64,000 nucleotides of DNA, taken from positions 79,061,763-79,125,762 of the forward strand of contig JARDYH010000007.1 of assembly GCA_029215795.1 (NCBI GenBank). The letters are read 5' to 3'. Below are positions 46,001-55,866 of the stretch, in pieces. This DNA comes from Anniella stebbinsi (Eukaryota; Chordata; Lepidosauria; Squamata; Anniellidae). Each line of letters begins with the position of its first letter. Position 1 is the first letter of the stretch. The notes beneath the pieces are model-generated. The model was not told where the DNA came from, ran no database searches, and was given only the letters and a program-made list of their open reading frames with translations. The translations under genes and the position numbers were made by a program.

Positions 46001-48287
46001 AGGGTAGGCATGGTCCTGCAACTGCCAAGGCCCTATGCCCCAGCAGGGGCCCATCAACTTTTGGCCCTAACTCAAACTTGTCAATATCAACGTTGTCTAG
46101 ATGCTTTGGCAGTAAGTATGAATCGCCTGGCAGTGAGCTGGAGGGAAGTCTTAGTTTTTCCTTGCCGCACCGATGTGCCGTCATGGAGAATAAAAATATG
46201 AGTCGACAGGCAGGCTGGTAACAAGTGCAAACTCTTCTGTATTCTTAAGCCTGGTGTAATTTCCAAGAATGTTGTTTATTTATTTAAAGACTTTTCCCCG
46301 CTCCTCAGCCAAAAGTTATCCTAAAAATAAATGAATAAAGGGGGGGGGGGGGAGGCTGTCAAATCAGTTGACAACCAGCCAGCAAAAAAGTCCCTTACAA
46401 TCTAAGAAGATATGACATACAAGGAAAAAGGGATAATTAGGATGGATGGGGGAGGTGGATTAAGACGTTCAGAAGGACTGATGTGATGGCCCTGATGTTC
46501 CCTGTGCCTCCTTCTGCTTCCCTCACACCATTTTCTTTCCCACAAGGCCGTTGATGGGAGTTGGACCTGGGAGTAGGGCAGTCCAGTTGTTATATGACCC
46601 AAGTTTTGGGGCTATCTAATGAGTTCGATGGTTTCTTTTTGCAGTCCCTTGTGACGCTAGAAGGAGGGAAGCTCATTCATGTGCAGAAATGGGATGGAAA
46701 GGAGACCTCACTCATCCGAGAACTAAAGGATGGAAAACTAGTTTTGGTAAGATGGGCAAAGTATACTTCTGTTTATTGAAAGCTGTGGCCTGTATGGACA
46801 AGTTAAAAATCTGCGGAGAAAACTGCTAGGGAGAGAAGTCGGTCGCTAATAGGAATGGGCCCTCTCAGTCATGCCAAAACATCTCTGGAAACTGAGCAAG
46901 CCACTCGGATTAAGTGGGAATTCTGAATTCTTTCTTTAATTTCTCCTGTAGTTAGTGCTTTGACATGGAGTTGACTGGTGTAACTAATCAATCAACAAGT
47001 GGGATCTACAACACAGCATGTTTTCCGCAGGATGGGTCATTGTGTTGTCTGAATGCAGTCGTGGTGGTTTGTTAATCACGCATTGGGGCTTGTGAACCAC
47101 CCTGAACAAGCCAAAAACAAATCATGGGTTCTCAAGGTGGCTTTTTCAAGAAAATAAGCCACACTACATTGTTAACAAGCCTCCCTGGCTGCATTCAGAC
47201 GATGACCAACGGTTCGACAAACAACTCATGGTTCAAAACAACCCACACTTAACTACTGAGTGTGGGTTAGTGTCTTGTGTGAACAACTCCACTCCCTCCC
47301 ACGTAATGGCAAAGCTCCCAGGGACTATAGACTCTGGTCTCATCCATTGACTAGAGAAGCAGAGACCACTGGGAAGCTGCACTCGCTCTCTCCTAGGATA
47401 AACATCTTGGCAAAGGAGCGACCAACCTAGCCTTATACAGTGGCCAGAGAAGGAACAGGAGAAGGAGCTTGTTTTGCCCTTCCCTGCCAGAAATAACACC
47501 CCTTAAAACTTTGAAACGAAGACTCTGTGCTCATATTTTGCTTTTTTTTTTCTCCTCTCCCTCCCAATCCCTTTTTGTTTTGTGTTGTGTCTTTTTAGAT
47601 TGTAAACCTGAGGGAAGGGAGTAAGTTTTTAATAATCTATGTAGGCCATTCTGGGAGCCATTTTTTGTTGAAGGGCGGGGTAAAAATGCTGTAAATGAAT
47701 AAGGGATGTCTGCTAACATGATGCCTATTGCAACAGATGTGTGCAGCATTTAAAAACAAAGTATGTCCACCCCCGCCAGCTTTAAGTACTATTCTCCATC
47801 CTCAGATAAGTTTATGCAGAGGTAATCAACTAAGGGCACTAATAATAATAATAATAATAATTATTATTCATTTCTATACCACCCCAATAGCTGAAACTCT
47901 CTGGGCAGTTTACAGCAACTCATGAGACAACAAAATATAGCATAAAATGCAAATACCCAAAATTTGAAACAATTTAGACAGCAAAAAACAGTTTCAATGA
48001 AATACTAGACCTGTTTAGATGACTGCCATACTAAATGCCCCATCATGTACAACCCTATGCATGCTTAGAAAGGAAAAAGTCCTATAACTCCCATGCTGGC
48101 TTGGAAATACTGGGAACTGTAGGACTTTCTCTCAACTTGCATAGGATTGTGCCCTGAACCTCATATAATTAACTAAGATTGTTTTTAATCGGTTAACAAC
48201 TTTATGTACATTCACGTCTGTTTGCCTTTTCAGACTCTGACGATGGGCGACGTCATCTGCACTCGTACCTACCAAAAAGCAGAATAG
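36987..48287 (+). CDS. FABP3: FABP3, heart-type fatty-acid-binding protein (4 exons, 133 aa)
   Basis: This cytosolic beta-barrel lipid carrier moves long-chain fatty acids to mitochondria in muscle and other tissues. Coding exons are 36987-37059, 42144-42316, 46645-46746 and 48234-48287 (73, 173, 102 and 54 bases), the usual FABP layout, all with GT-AG introns. The N-terminal FABP signature is present ([18 protein letters not shown], residues 7-24), along with Phe17 and the carboxylate-binding set Arg107, Arg127 and Tyr129. The ending CTRTYQKAE marks FABP3 rather than FABP7, and the neighbours SERINC2 and ZCCHC17 agree. One oddity: residue 25, split across intron 1, reads Glu where the family has Gly. 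The start codon is the only one in the first exon and sits about 110 nt past the predicted cap site. Confidence 0.97.
37060..38300. other. CpG-rich start of FABP3 intron 1
   Basis: The CpG-rich sequence of the FABP3 promoter continues about 1.2 kb into intron 1 (for example GCGCGCGCGCGCGCGG near 37,565). Long open frames here are a by-product of GC content. I see no further exon. Confidence 0.7.
38595..38690. repeat. Foldback family A, decayed
   Basis: GGATGATGGAGTTATAGGCC and AAAACGTCTGGAGAGCCAC form the right arm; the left arm is barely recognisable. It lies in FABP3 intron 1. Confidence 0.5.
38819..39160. mobile_element. MITE family E-long, partial dimer
   Basis: A full copy (38944-39160) has ends GGGTCTGTTCAGATGACACA and GTATGTTGTCTGAACAGGGC. 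It is preceded by a second left part starting GGGCCTATTCAG at 38819. It lies in FABP3 intron 1. Confidence 0.75.
39793..39955 (+). repeat. SINE type 1
   Basis: GAGCCAAGGCTCATGAGTTG and CTGGGTTCAATTCTGGCATC form the head; the body ends AATTGGACCAAAG. FABP3 intron 1. Confidence 0.7.
40200..40320 (-). repeat. SINE type 1, antisense fragment
   Basis: GGATTGAACTTGGGACCTTT and GGCATGCAAAGCAGGTGTCC are complements of the head. FABP3 intron 1. Confidence 0.65.
40570..40800. repeat. SINE type 2: short plus-strand tail, then an antisense copy
   Basis: GATGGGGTATAAATGTAATA (plus) is followed by TTATCTTCACAAGGATCCTG and GGTCACCCAGTGAGCTTCAT, the complement of the SINE body. Confidence 0.65.
40808..40940. 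repeat. Foldback family A
   Basis: CAGCCTTCCCCAGCCCAATG and GATGTGTTGGATCCCAACTC pair with GATGGGAGCTGTAGTCC and the flank GGTGCCAGGAAGG. FABP3 intron 1. Confidence 0.7.
41095..41205. repeat. Foldback family A
   Basis: GATGTTTTGGACTTCAAGTC pairs with GTGAATTGAAGACTAAAACA. FABP3 intron 1. Confidence 0.65.
41958..42030. repeat. Foldback family B, right part
   Basis: CTGTAGGACTTTTTTCTGTC and TAAACATGCATAGGATTGCA form a right arm, ending about 110 bases before FABP3 exon 2. Confidence 0.7.
42144..42316 (+). CDS. FABP3: FABP3 exon 2
   Basis: The acceptor CCTGCAG ends at 42143. The exon is 173 bases and encodes VGFATRQ through [14 protein letters not shown], the lipid-portal and barrel strands. 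The donor is GTAACA. Its first two bases (AG) make codon 25 Glu. Confidence 0.97.
42465..42560. repeat. Foldback family A
   Basis: GATGGACTACAACTCCCATC pairs with TATGGGAGTTGTAGTCCAAC. FABP3 intron 2. Confidence 0.75.
42610..42792 (+). mobile_element. LINE 3' tail fragment, diverged
   Basis: GATGCTGCTAGAAACAGGGA, CAGACTAGATAAACTCTTAG and GATCCAGTAGGACTGCTCTT resemble the LINE tail seen elsewhere. FABP3 intron 2. Confidence 0.5.
42980..43097. repeat. Foldback element, about 118 bp
   Basis: The arms contain TCAATATTCAAAATGG, TTTCCTGCACACG and CTACTG, paired with CAGTGGGC, CGTGTGCAGGCAACC and GTTCTGAATATTGA. The loop is about 15 bases. It lies in FABP3 intron 2. Confidence 0.7.
43905..44150 (-). 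mobile_element. CR1-type LINE fragment, antisense
   Basis: GGTATTTGAAGAGTGCTATC, CTTCAACCTCTTCTCCTAGG and CATTCAGAACTGGACATGCA are complements of CR1 ORF2 3' phrases. FABP3 intron 2. Confidence 0.75.
44770..44895. repeat. Foldback family A
   Basis: GGCCTTCTGGATGTTTTAGC and ACAAGTCCCATCAG pair with CTCATGGGAATTGTAGGCTG. FABP3 intron 2. Confidence 0.65.
44900..46644. other. FABP3 intron 2, right part
   Basis: A CCCCATTGAATTCTGTGGGA repeat tail near 44,940 and a poly-G run near 46,340. No other exon. Confidence 0.6.
46645..46746 (+). CDS. FABP3: FABP3 exon 3
   Basis: It is 102 bases, between a TTTTTGCAG acceptor and a GTAAGA donor. It encodes [18 protein letters not shown] through DGKLVL and includes Arg107. 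Confidence 0.97.
47036..47205. mobile_element. Probable MITE with GTTGTCTGAATGCAG ends
   Basis: The left GTTGTCTGAATGCAGTCGTG is inverted relative to TGGCTGCATTCAGACGATGA at the right. Internal GGTTTGTTAA and TTGTTAACAAG blocks also pair. It lies in FABP3 intron 3. Confidence 0.55.
47585..47702 (+). repeat. LINE/SINE 3' tail, diverged
   Basis: TAGATTGTAAACCTGAGGGA through GGGCGGGGTAAAAATGCTGT; FABP3 intron 3. Confidence 0.45.
47848..47960 (-). repeat. (TAA)n with antisense LINE tail
   Basis: TAATAATAATAATTATTATT is followed by TATACCACCCCAATAGCTGA and GGGCAGTTTACAGCAACTCA, the complement of a LINE 3' end. Confidence 0.5.
48046..48156. repeat. Foldback family B
   Basis: CAACCCTATGCATGCTTAGA pairs with CTTGCATAGGATTGTGCC. 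It lies near the end of FABP3 intron 3. Confidence 0.7.
48234..48287 (+). CDS. FABP3: FABP3 exon 4 (last coding exon)
   Basis: The acceptor TTGCCTTTTCAG ends at 48233. The exon encodes [17 protein letters not shown] and a TAG stop at 48285-48287, and contains Arg127 and Tyr129. Confidence 0.97.
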   Translation, partial: TLTMGDVICTRTYQKAE

Positions 48288-48528
48288 AGCCTCCGACCGT
48301 TTTCTACAAGTGGTCAGCCAATGCCAAACTCGCTGCCAAATTGCCTGCATGGTGTTTCTCCCTTTACAGTGTTTTTTGTATAATTATGGCTCTTTTTGAA
48401 CCTGTTCAGTATACAACTTGAGCTCTCTTCACGGCTGCCCGTCAACCTGATCTTTGGCTTTTGTTTTTGGCTTTTTTTTTTTTAATACTGATGAGGAAAG
48501 AAGGGTGGGGGAGACAAATGTGGAAGAC

Positions 48529-48534
48529 AATAAA
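48529..48534 (+). terminator. FABP3 poly(A) signal AATAAA
   Basis: AATAAA lies 242 bases after the FABP3 stop codon, which gives a short 3'UTR ending near 48,555. This is a typical size for an FABP gene. Confidence 0.8.
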
Positions 48535-48831
48535 CTGAAGCAGTTGTTACATAATGGTTGTGTTTTGATGGGCCTGTTGTTGATGACATATTGTTTCATT
48601 ATTTTTGGGAAAATCCATTGTGTGATTCCCCCTGCCTTCTAGTTCCCAGGATTATTCAAAACAAGGATAAAAATGATACTTACTATGACATCGTTTCATA
48701 CATTTCATATTATTATACATTACAGGAAAGACAGGTGATGAGACAGGAGGCTGCTGCATCACCTGTAAGGTCTAGTCCCAGCATCTGTTAGAATGTGATA
48801 CTGCTCATTCCAGGAACAGAAAAGCATTAAC

Positions 48832-49427
48832 AGCTCCATCACACCAGTGATTTAGTGCACTCTCGCCATGCCTGGTGTGCGGATTTGTAGCACGGTATTC
48901 ACATGATGCCATGCCTGTCCTGCTGACACCCCGCCTCTTCCCCAGCCTTTCCTAGAATGCTAAAAGTCTGGATTATTTTCCCTAAGCGCATTTAACACGC
49001 CCTAAGTCTCCGTGTAAAGGAACTGGGGGGTTGAATGGATTGCATCAGGTCCTGGCAGGGAAAAGCAATCTCTCCCAGCAGCCTGCTCCAAGCCTCAATA
49101 TAAAACCCAAACCTTGCATACCAGGCTCCAAAGCGTTTTTTTAAAATCATACAATGCCGGAATCTCTGCAGAGACAGGATTGTACTTCCTCGATGCCCCC
49201 AAAGAGCCAGACTAAAGGGTCATTCCATTTTTGCCCGGCAGAAAGGTGGTCTGGTTGAAGTACTCATCTGCCAGGACCTGACTGGAGGGAGAAAGAAGGT
49301 GGAGTGGAGTGGAAGAACAAAAGAGCAGCTCTTCAGGTGAAAGGGATCATAAGCTTGTCGTGCTTTTGCCTCCGGTAAAAAAACCATGGAGGCCAACCAG
49401 GGGAGGATTAGGTGCGATGGAGGTCTA
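48832..49427. mobile_element. TIR element family F, copy 2 (about 596 bp)
   Basis: Same ends (AGCTCCATCACACCAGTG, GGTGCGATGGAGGTC) and interior as 28834-29443. It lies just downstream of FABP3 in the same orientation as copy 1. No transposase. Confidence 0.8.
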
Positions 49428-50084
49428 TGTCGAAGGATGAGGTCAGGCCACCATTATCTGTAATTATTTGCAGCTTCAAGTATACCCATCTCATTAAGAA
49501 GATCATGAAGATTAGCAGACAGCGCTGGCATGTTTTGGAAATGTATTGGGTTGCAAGCTTCCCCAGTTCCCGCTCTCTGGAAAATGAGAATCTGAAGGGA
49601 TATATTGGCAAATGGTATTTGGAATTTGATCTCCATGCAGAACGAATCAGATTCACTAACCACTATTGTATTTGAATTCAATCCATGGCATTTCCTGGTA
49701 TAGTTGTGAAAGTGTCATCTGAGAGCTGTTGCCAATCAGCGTTGAGTTGGATATCGGTGGCATTGCTGAGCAACCCATGGCAAGTCATAGGTAAGGCTTT
49801 TGCTGGGGGTTACATGTAGCCTGCAGGTTGGCCACCTAACTTGGCTTTTATTTTTAAATGTGATAAATGTACATCAGCAAAAGAACAATCTAAGTGTAGC
49901 TTCTGCTAGCGGAAGATGGAGGTTGTGGTGCATCAGCTTGCTGGGAATCAGATTCCACTTTCAATGGAGGTGGTAAAAACCACCTCTTTGAATGGCTACC
50001 AGTTATACTACAGCCAGATGTTTTGTACTTTGTCCGCATAAAGCCATATAAAGTACAGGATAGGGCGTATAGACATCCATTGCA

Positions 50085-50270
50085 ACAAAACAGGGCTTCC
50101 CAACCGTTTTGGGTTGGTAGGCACATTTGGAATTTTGAGAGTGTCATGGGTGTTATCACAAAATGGCTGCCATTTGGGGTGGGGCTTGCCTGTTCAGAAA
50201 ATAGCTGCCCCAGGCGATATGGCCAGTCACAAAACACTGCTTTCCCAGAAAGCAAGCTGGTGAGTTTAAA
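50085..50270 (+). repeat. Dispersed hAT-like repeat
   Basis: CAGGGCTTCCCAACCGTTTT and CACAAAATGGCTGCCATTTG; an antisense relative lies at 57220-57380. Confidence 0.45.
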
Positions 50271-50389
50271 AGAAAAGTAACTTTCCCAAGAACTTAAGTA
50301 CAAGACAGAAGTGAGTCTGAGCTTTATATGCCCGCTTTGTTTGAGCCCAATTAAAGATGGTGCTAAAAGGCAGGACACTTTTAAAAAAA

Positions 50390-51796
50390 TAATTCCAACA
50401 ATTTTAAACAAGATAACAATCAGGAGCGGCAGGGACCAAGAGCGAAGGCACTACATTGGTGATCCAGAGCTTTCCTAAATGAGGCTGTTAATCCGCTGCA
50501 TCTACTTTCAGTTTTGTCACAGAATTGAGATATGAGCACTACACAATGAGCATTTCCTTTCCTACCTTTCCACTACATAACCTCTAGGTGGCACTGTGAG
50601 TTAGCAGAGTAGTGCAATTACACGAGTGGGAAAAGTGTTCTTCTGCTTTCACAAATACTACTGCATTTCTCTGCCCTTAAAAACTGCCAAAAGTGGTTTT
50701 TAAAAACTGAAGTGAAACTGAAGGGTCATACCATCATGTGAAGAACCCATAATCAACCGCAAGTAGGAATGATGAGTGCACAAGAAATGTCCCATGTAGA
50801 AAAGATCTCAATTAAGTTTTTTTTTCTTCTCTCCCCACCCCACCAATGCCATTCCATGTTTTACAACTGTTTGGTACATATTTGATATAAAGAGATAAAA
50901 CTTCCAAACAGGAAATACTGAGCATGTGCAGTTTTGCATTTTAAACTCAACTCAATCATAGGATTATCATGACTACAGGAATGAGTTTGCTTCTGATGTC
51001 CTCATTACCTTCTGTGCAGGGGAGGTCATTTGGGGCTCCCCCGGTCTGTGGGACCCTAGATTTAGCCCCACGGTCTGCCGTTAACTGCGCCACTGCCCAC
51101 AACCAAATGTTTCTTTGCGTAGGGATGGCTGATTCAGTTATGAGATGAACTTTTTCCATTGAAATTAGCTGAGTGTCCAGCACAGCAATGTAAGCAAAGG
51201 CTCAGAAAACAGAAAGAACAAAACCCAAATGTATATAAATATCAAGGACTGGAATCATTATTTCTTTGGAGGATTATATAGCCAGAACATTCACTGATTA
51301 AAAATCTATGTCGGTGCAGCCGATTAGAGAATAACTTTAGCGAATATAATGCAGGCCATGTAAAACCTCTACCCAATCCCTACAAATGCATTAACACCAA
51401 GTAAACACACCAGGTTGTATTAGAGAATATTAGGGTACAGTCAAACTTTCTGTGCAACTGCCCAGGTGTTATTCACCTGAGGACCCCAGTAAAGAATTAG
51501 AACCCTGCTTGAGCACACCTACAAAAAAGTGAAGTATCTCCACATTCATGGAATTTTAATACTCAATATGAGAAGTCAAAAGAGCACACAGCTAGCAGCA
51601 GATAGCAAGTTCAGACGTGCTGCGTGTGACAAGACAGAGCAGCCTGCTAAGACAATAAAATAGTGTCTCATTTGCAGCTGTCATGGATCATATCTACAGT
51701 GCTGCTAAGAATGTTGGCTTCCTTTTGTTCCTACAAAGCAAAGCCCATTCATTGGAGGAGGGACAAGTTTTTAATCTTGGGGCTGCGTCTATGCTA
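50390..51796. other. No gene seen between FABP3 and ZCCHC17
   Basis: AT-rich unique-looking sequence with no coding or structured RNA signal up to the 51.8-kb hairpin. Confidence 0.55.
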
Positions 51797-51806
51797 CAAT
51801 TCTACA

Positions 51807-51930
51807 AAGGAAAACAGACGTGGATCCAACATATAGGAACAAGCCTGTAGTGCCTGATGCAGGGGAGTTTAGCACTGCATCAGGCACTACAGGCTTGTTT
51901 CTATATGTTGGATCCACGTCTGTTTTCCTT
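51807..51930. repeat. Near-perfect inverted repeat, 56-bp arms
   Basis: The arms 51807-51862 and 51875-51930 pair with one mismatch around a 12-base loop. CAATTCTACAAA occurs just left (51797-51808) and again near 51969, so the hairpin may be part of an inserted segment. No small-RNA or gene identity is recognised. Confidence 0.9.
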
Positions 51931-52144
51931 GGTCTTCTTAGTGAGGGCCCCTCTTCTTTTTTGTGTTGGCAATTCTACAAAAGCACAGAAAAAAGCATTG
52001 AATGTTTTACTAGTCATGGCATTAACCTTCCTGAGAATCCCAGTTTTCATTGATTTTCTTTTAAAAAAAAAAAAAAGGAAAAAGGATTTGCAGAGAATTT
52101 CCATGCTGTTTTAGAGATGGGTTGGTACAAATGGGTTAACTCAT

Positions 52145-52760
52145 ATGCTTCTCTCAGAGGTCAAAGTCAGTTTATTGTGGTAAATAACCAGCATATAAGA
52201 ACAATTAAACAATAAAATACAGTTAAAAACAAGAGATTAAAAGTTGGACCGTACAAGCGCCAATAAAAGAAAACAAGAAAAACCCAACTGTAGAACCTTC
52301 AAAGATGATGATTTATCACCTCTCTATGACACATGATGGCTGCTGCGCAAAACCTAACTACTTTAGCTGTCACCTGACAGTTCAGGCCCGACAAGAGATA
52401 CTCTAGATAGAATTCATCTGGCCTACCTGGAATTTTTTGTATGAGCGGGATTATGAGAGAGGATCTGAAATCTTGATAAAAGTGGCAGTAAAGTAGGACG
52501 AGTGTGCGCTCTTCTGTCAAAGGTAGGGCTTAAACCATCCGATTTCAAAAGTAGCGCAACTGACTGAGTCAGCGCTTCCATTTCTGAAGAAATCTCAACA
52601 GTACTTACAACCTTATGACCAGAGACAACAAGAAAGGAAGAAGACAATTCGTTAGGAGAAAGTCCCTCAAAGTTCCTAAATAAGTAACAATTAGTTATTA
52701 ACTGGGAACGTTAATAACTAATTGGGAACGTACCTGGCCAACGTGTAAATAATTTCATTG
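52145..52760 (-). mobile_element. Probable LINE-derived fragment, antisense
   Basis: A minus-strand frame at 52520-52299 reads GRPDEFYLEYLLSGLN and VVRFCAAAI, phrases I associate with LINE ORF C-termini, followed by an A/T-rich 3' end near 52,150. The clade is not certain. Confidence 0.4.
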
Positions 52761-52764
52761 GCAT

Positions 52765-54645
52765 TTGGTCCACTTTTGAACATTCAGCTACTTATTGGCA
52801 CTCAGGTTCTTATTGAAGGATCACCTGCTCCCGTCACAGCTTGCCCATGCACTGGGGTTATTTTTGGAGGCTGTCTTTGGGGAGCCCCCACCATGAGATG
52901 GGGCAAGTGGCAGCCAGAGAAAGGTGACCTTCTCAGTGGTGGCACCCCTGCATGTGGAATTCTCTCTCCTGGGTGACTTGCCTGGTGCCTAAATTGATCT
53001 CTTTAAGCAACAGGAAAGGCATCATTTTTCACTGCTGCTGCAATAGTTGGTTTTTATGCTTCTGGAGCTGTATTTTGACTATTTTTAAAATGTGGCCTAG
53101 AACAACGCCAAAGAGGCTAAATTCATGAAGATAAATCAAGCAGCATTCCACAAGCTATGACTTGAGTGGGATGCTCATACAGAAAGCAGAAGTGCTTTCT
53201 TCGAAGGAACCACCCCATTCCTACCTCTGAGAGTTTTCTTGATCATGTGTAGACTCCCTTAATGCATTCCCACACTCTGTCTCACCAGGGTAAAATTGGA
53301 GGCCTTCCATTAAAAACAAAATCTGAACAAGAAATGTTGTGATCAGTAGCCCAACACACTTAATTTCTAATCAGGTAAACCTGGAATGTATTCTATAGAT
53401 ACCCGAGTTTTTGCTTTACTTCTGGAACATTGGCCCATGAATCAAAGAAAGCATAGGTGTACATTGCTCCGTGCTATGTTATTAGACTAATTTACCCCCA
53501 TGAAGAGCGAGGAAAACACATTTGGTCCTGCCTTTCCGCAATGGATGAGAGAGGGTGTTTTTTGAAGATTGGCTCAACAGGCAACAGAACAGCTGTTGCA
53601 CTTGTGTCCTCCCTCTCTGTCCTTGGACAATAAAAAAAGACTTGTAATATAGGAGGGAGGATATGCTGTCCCAGTAGTAAGCCATGTGCTGGAGGGACAG
53701 CAGCCCCACTATCAGAGCCAGTGCAGGGCATTCTGCAGCCTGAGGCAAGCAACAAATAGAACCCCTAACAGTAAAAATGCAACAAATTAAATAGCTAACA
53801 ACTTGGCTGACCTTTCATGAAACCTCAGATCTGGTGCATGACATAGCTGCCTCGTTCTGCCTACGGGTAGGCCTAGCTGTGCCCAGTATTATCATACTGT
53901 ACTCTACGTAAGCTGCCTTGGGGATCCCCTCCTGGATCAAAAGGCAGGCTAGAAATTAAACAAACAGCATCTGAGCAATATTTAGTATATACCAGAAGCT
54001 AGGAGTATTGCTAAATATAATTTCCAAGGGCCAACAAAAAGGGAACTCTTATCCTGCACGGCTTCTTGCCCACCCCTGTCAATAGCACAAGGAGGCAGGA
54101 CCTACACTACTGCTTTAAAACAATTTATAACAGTAGTGACAACTGTTGGGGCACAGAACATACTCCATATAGTTTGCAAAGCATTTTCAAAGTGTCATAT
54201 CCTGCTTGGTGTAGATCTGGCCATAGAATTCTAAAACAACAAGCAAAACAAATTTTTGTTTGGGCACAATACTCAGCTCTGCTTAAAAACTGTAGGCTGC
54301 CAGGGTTAAGCTGGCTACTCATCACTGGGGTTAAATTTTCCAATCTCTGCACCCGGTGCTAACAAAATAACTTTGCTTTGGCACATTATAAGATTACGCC
54401 CAGGCCTCCTTATGTCAACAGCAGAGGGAGGAAATATGGTATTATGATTTCTTTCAGGAAAGCTTTTAAGAGCATTTGATCACAACACAGACATGAATAA
54501 ATATTTTGGCAGTTATAGTTCTTGGATACTCAAAGGAAATGTAGGATCTGTTGCATTGTTGATAGCCAATATTGGTCCAAGGGTATGATCTGAAAACACA
54601 GGATACAGTAATCTTTCTGAAACTAAGCAGGTCTGAGGGAGTGCC
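52765..54645. other. No gene seen between FABP3 and ZCCHC17
   Basis: Mixed unique sequence. Short frames on both strands lack domains and splice context. Confidence 0.55.
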
Positions 54646-54649
54646 TTGA

Positions 54650-54812
54650 AGGAAGATGTTTTTAATGATGTATTGGTTTTTATTTGTTTTTAATATCTCA
54701 ACTATTTTGTGATTTTTGTGTTTTATAATTGTTGTTGTTACCCGCCTCGATCCAGAGGGAGAGGCGGGTTATAAATAAATTACTATTATTATTATTATTA
54801 TTATTATTAAGA
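54650..54812 (+). repeat. LINE/SINE 3' tail with (ATT)n
   Basis: CCCGCCTCGATCCAGAGGGA and GGCGGGTTATAAATAAATTA lead into an ATT repeat. Confidence 0.6.
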
Positions 54813-55069
54813 CCACCTGAGAACCATACATATTCTGCCTTGCAATGCCATGACGGCAGAAACACAGGATATAATTGCAATAAATAACAAACCAATCATG
54901 TAGATATGGGTTTAACAGAGAAGGGAAGCAAATCTGTAAATAACTATGCCCTAAAGAATACTTTGCATCCAACAGAATGAGGACGAGACAGTTGGAAGGC
55001 CTCCTTTGAATTAATCAGCTATCCAGCGACAAAAATGAATGGATCGAGTCGTGTGTGTGAGAGAAAAAC

Positions 55070-55075
55070 TTTATT
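55070..55075 (-). terminator. ZCCHC17 poly(A) signal AATAAA (minus strand)
   Basis: TTTATT on the plus strand gives AATAAA in the direction of ZCCHC17, about 605 bases past its stop. I saw no closer one. Cleavage is expected near 55,050. Confidence 0.7.
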
Positions 55076-55677
55076 TCTTAAGTTAACCACTTGGCTCACT
55101 TTCCATTTTCGGAATCCAAGAGTGCGAATGGCTGACGAATTTCCCCTTTTTCCCTACTAGGAGCAAATGGGACAATGAGATGTAGTGGGGTGATTTGTTC
55201 TGAACCAATCAGGCGATGTCAGATGTGTCCACTGCTCCTTCTGTTGGTGTGCAGAGACTAACTGGCAGACGTTGAATCAATGCACAGCTGTCATCCTGTC
55301 TAAGGAAAGTGCACTGATTGCAGATGCCGTGCACACTTCTGGTGGATAGCTCGGGGTTGTTCCAAAGGAACTGTCTGAAGTCCTGGCACCTTGCCCGGAA
55401 GAAACGGAACTACAGCATGAGAAGGGTTTCGCATGCATGAGCGCAACATCTAGGCCAAGAGCCACCAAACTGCAGCTGGCTCCTTCTTTCCTGCTTTGTG
55501 GGAGAAAAGGGGCGATCCTTGTGAAAATTCATAGGGGAACAACATTGCAAAGAAGGGGAGGGAACTTCTGCCTTAGTGCAAGTCACGCCGACTCAGTTGT
55601 TCTTTTCTCCAGCTGATTACAGGCCGCCAGAGGGGTGGGAGGCAGGTGCTGCGTTAGCAGGGCCTGTCATCTCCTTC

Positions 55678-55866
55678 TCACTCCTGGTGCCGCTTCTTAT
55701 GATGGTGGTGTTTCTTCTTCTTCTTCTTCTGGGACGTACTGGCTTCCTCAGTCCGTTTTGCCTTCTTCCTGGCTGGCGGAACACCACCGCCGTCCAAACC
55801 ACCGCTGTCAGAACCCTCTAATTCAGAAGGGATTTTGCTCTTGTGTTTCTTTTTCTTCTTTTTTTC
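55678..55866 (-). CDS. ZCCHC17: ZCCHC17 last coding exon: lysine-rich tail
   Basis: The acceptor TTAATAG ends at 55867. The exon is phase 0, encodes EKKKKKKHKSKIPSELEG, a Gly-rich spacer, a second poly-Lys/His run and KKRHQE, and stops with TGA at 55680-55678. The lysine runs suit nucleolar localisation. Confidence 0.93.
   Translation of the reverse strand, partial: EKKKKKKHKSKIPSELEGSDSGGLDGGGVPPARKKAKRTEEASTSQKKKKKKHHHHKKRHQE

Noticed and set aside
36987..48287. Assignment as FABP7 instead of FABP3
   Set aside because: The C-terminal CTRTY and the neighbours SERINC2 and ZCCHC17 indicate FABP3; FABP7 would sit by SERINC1.
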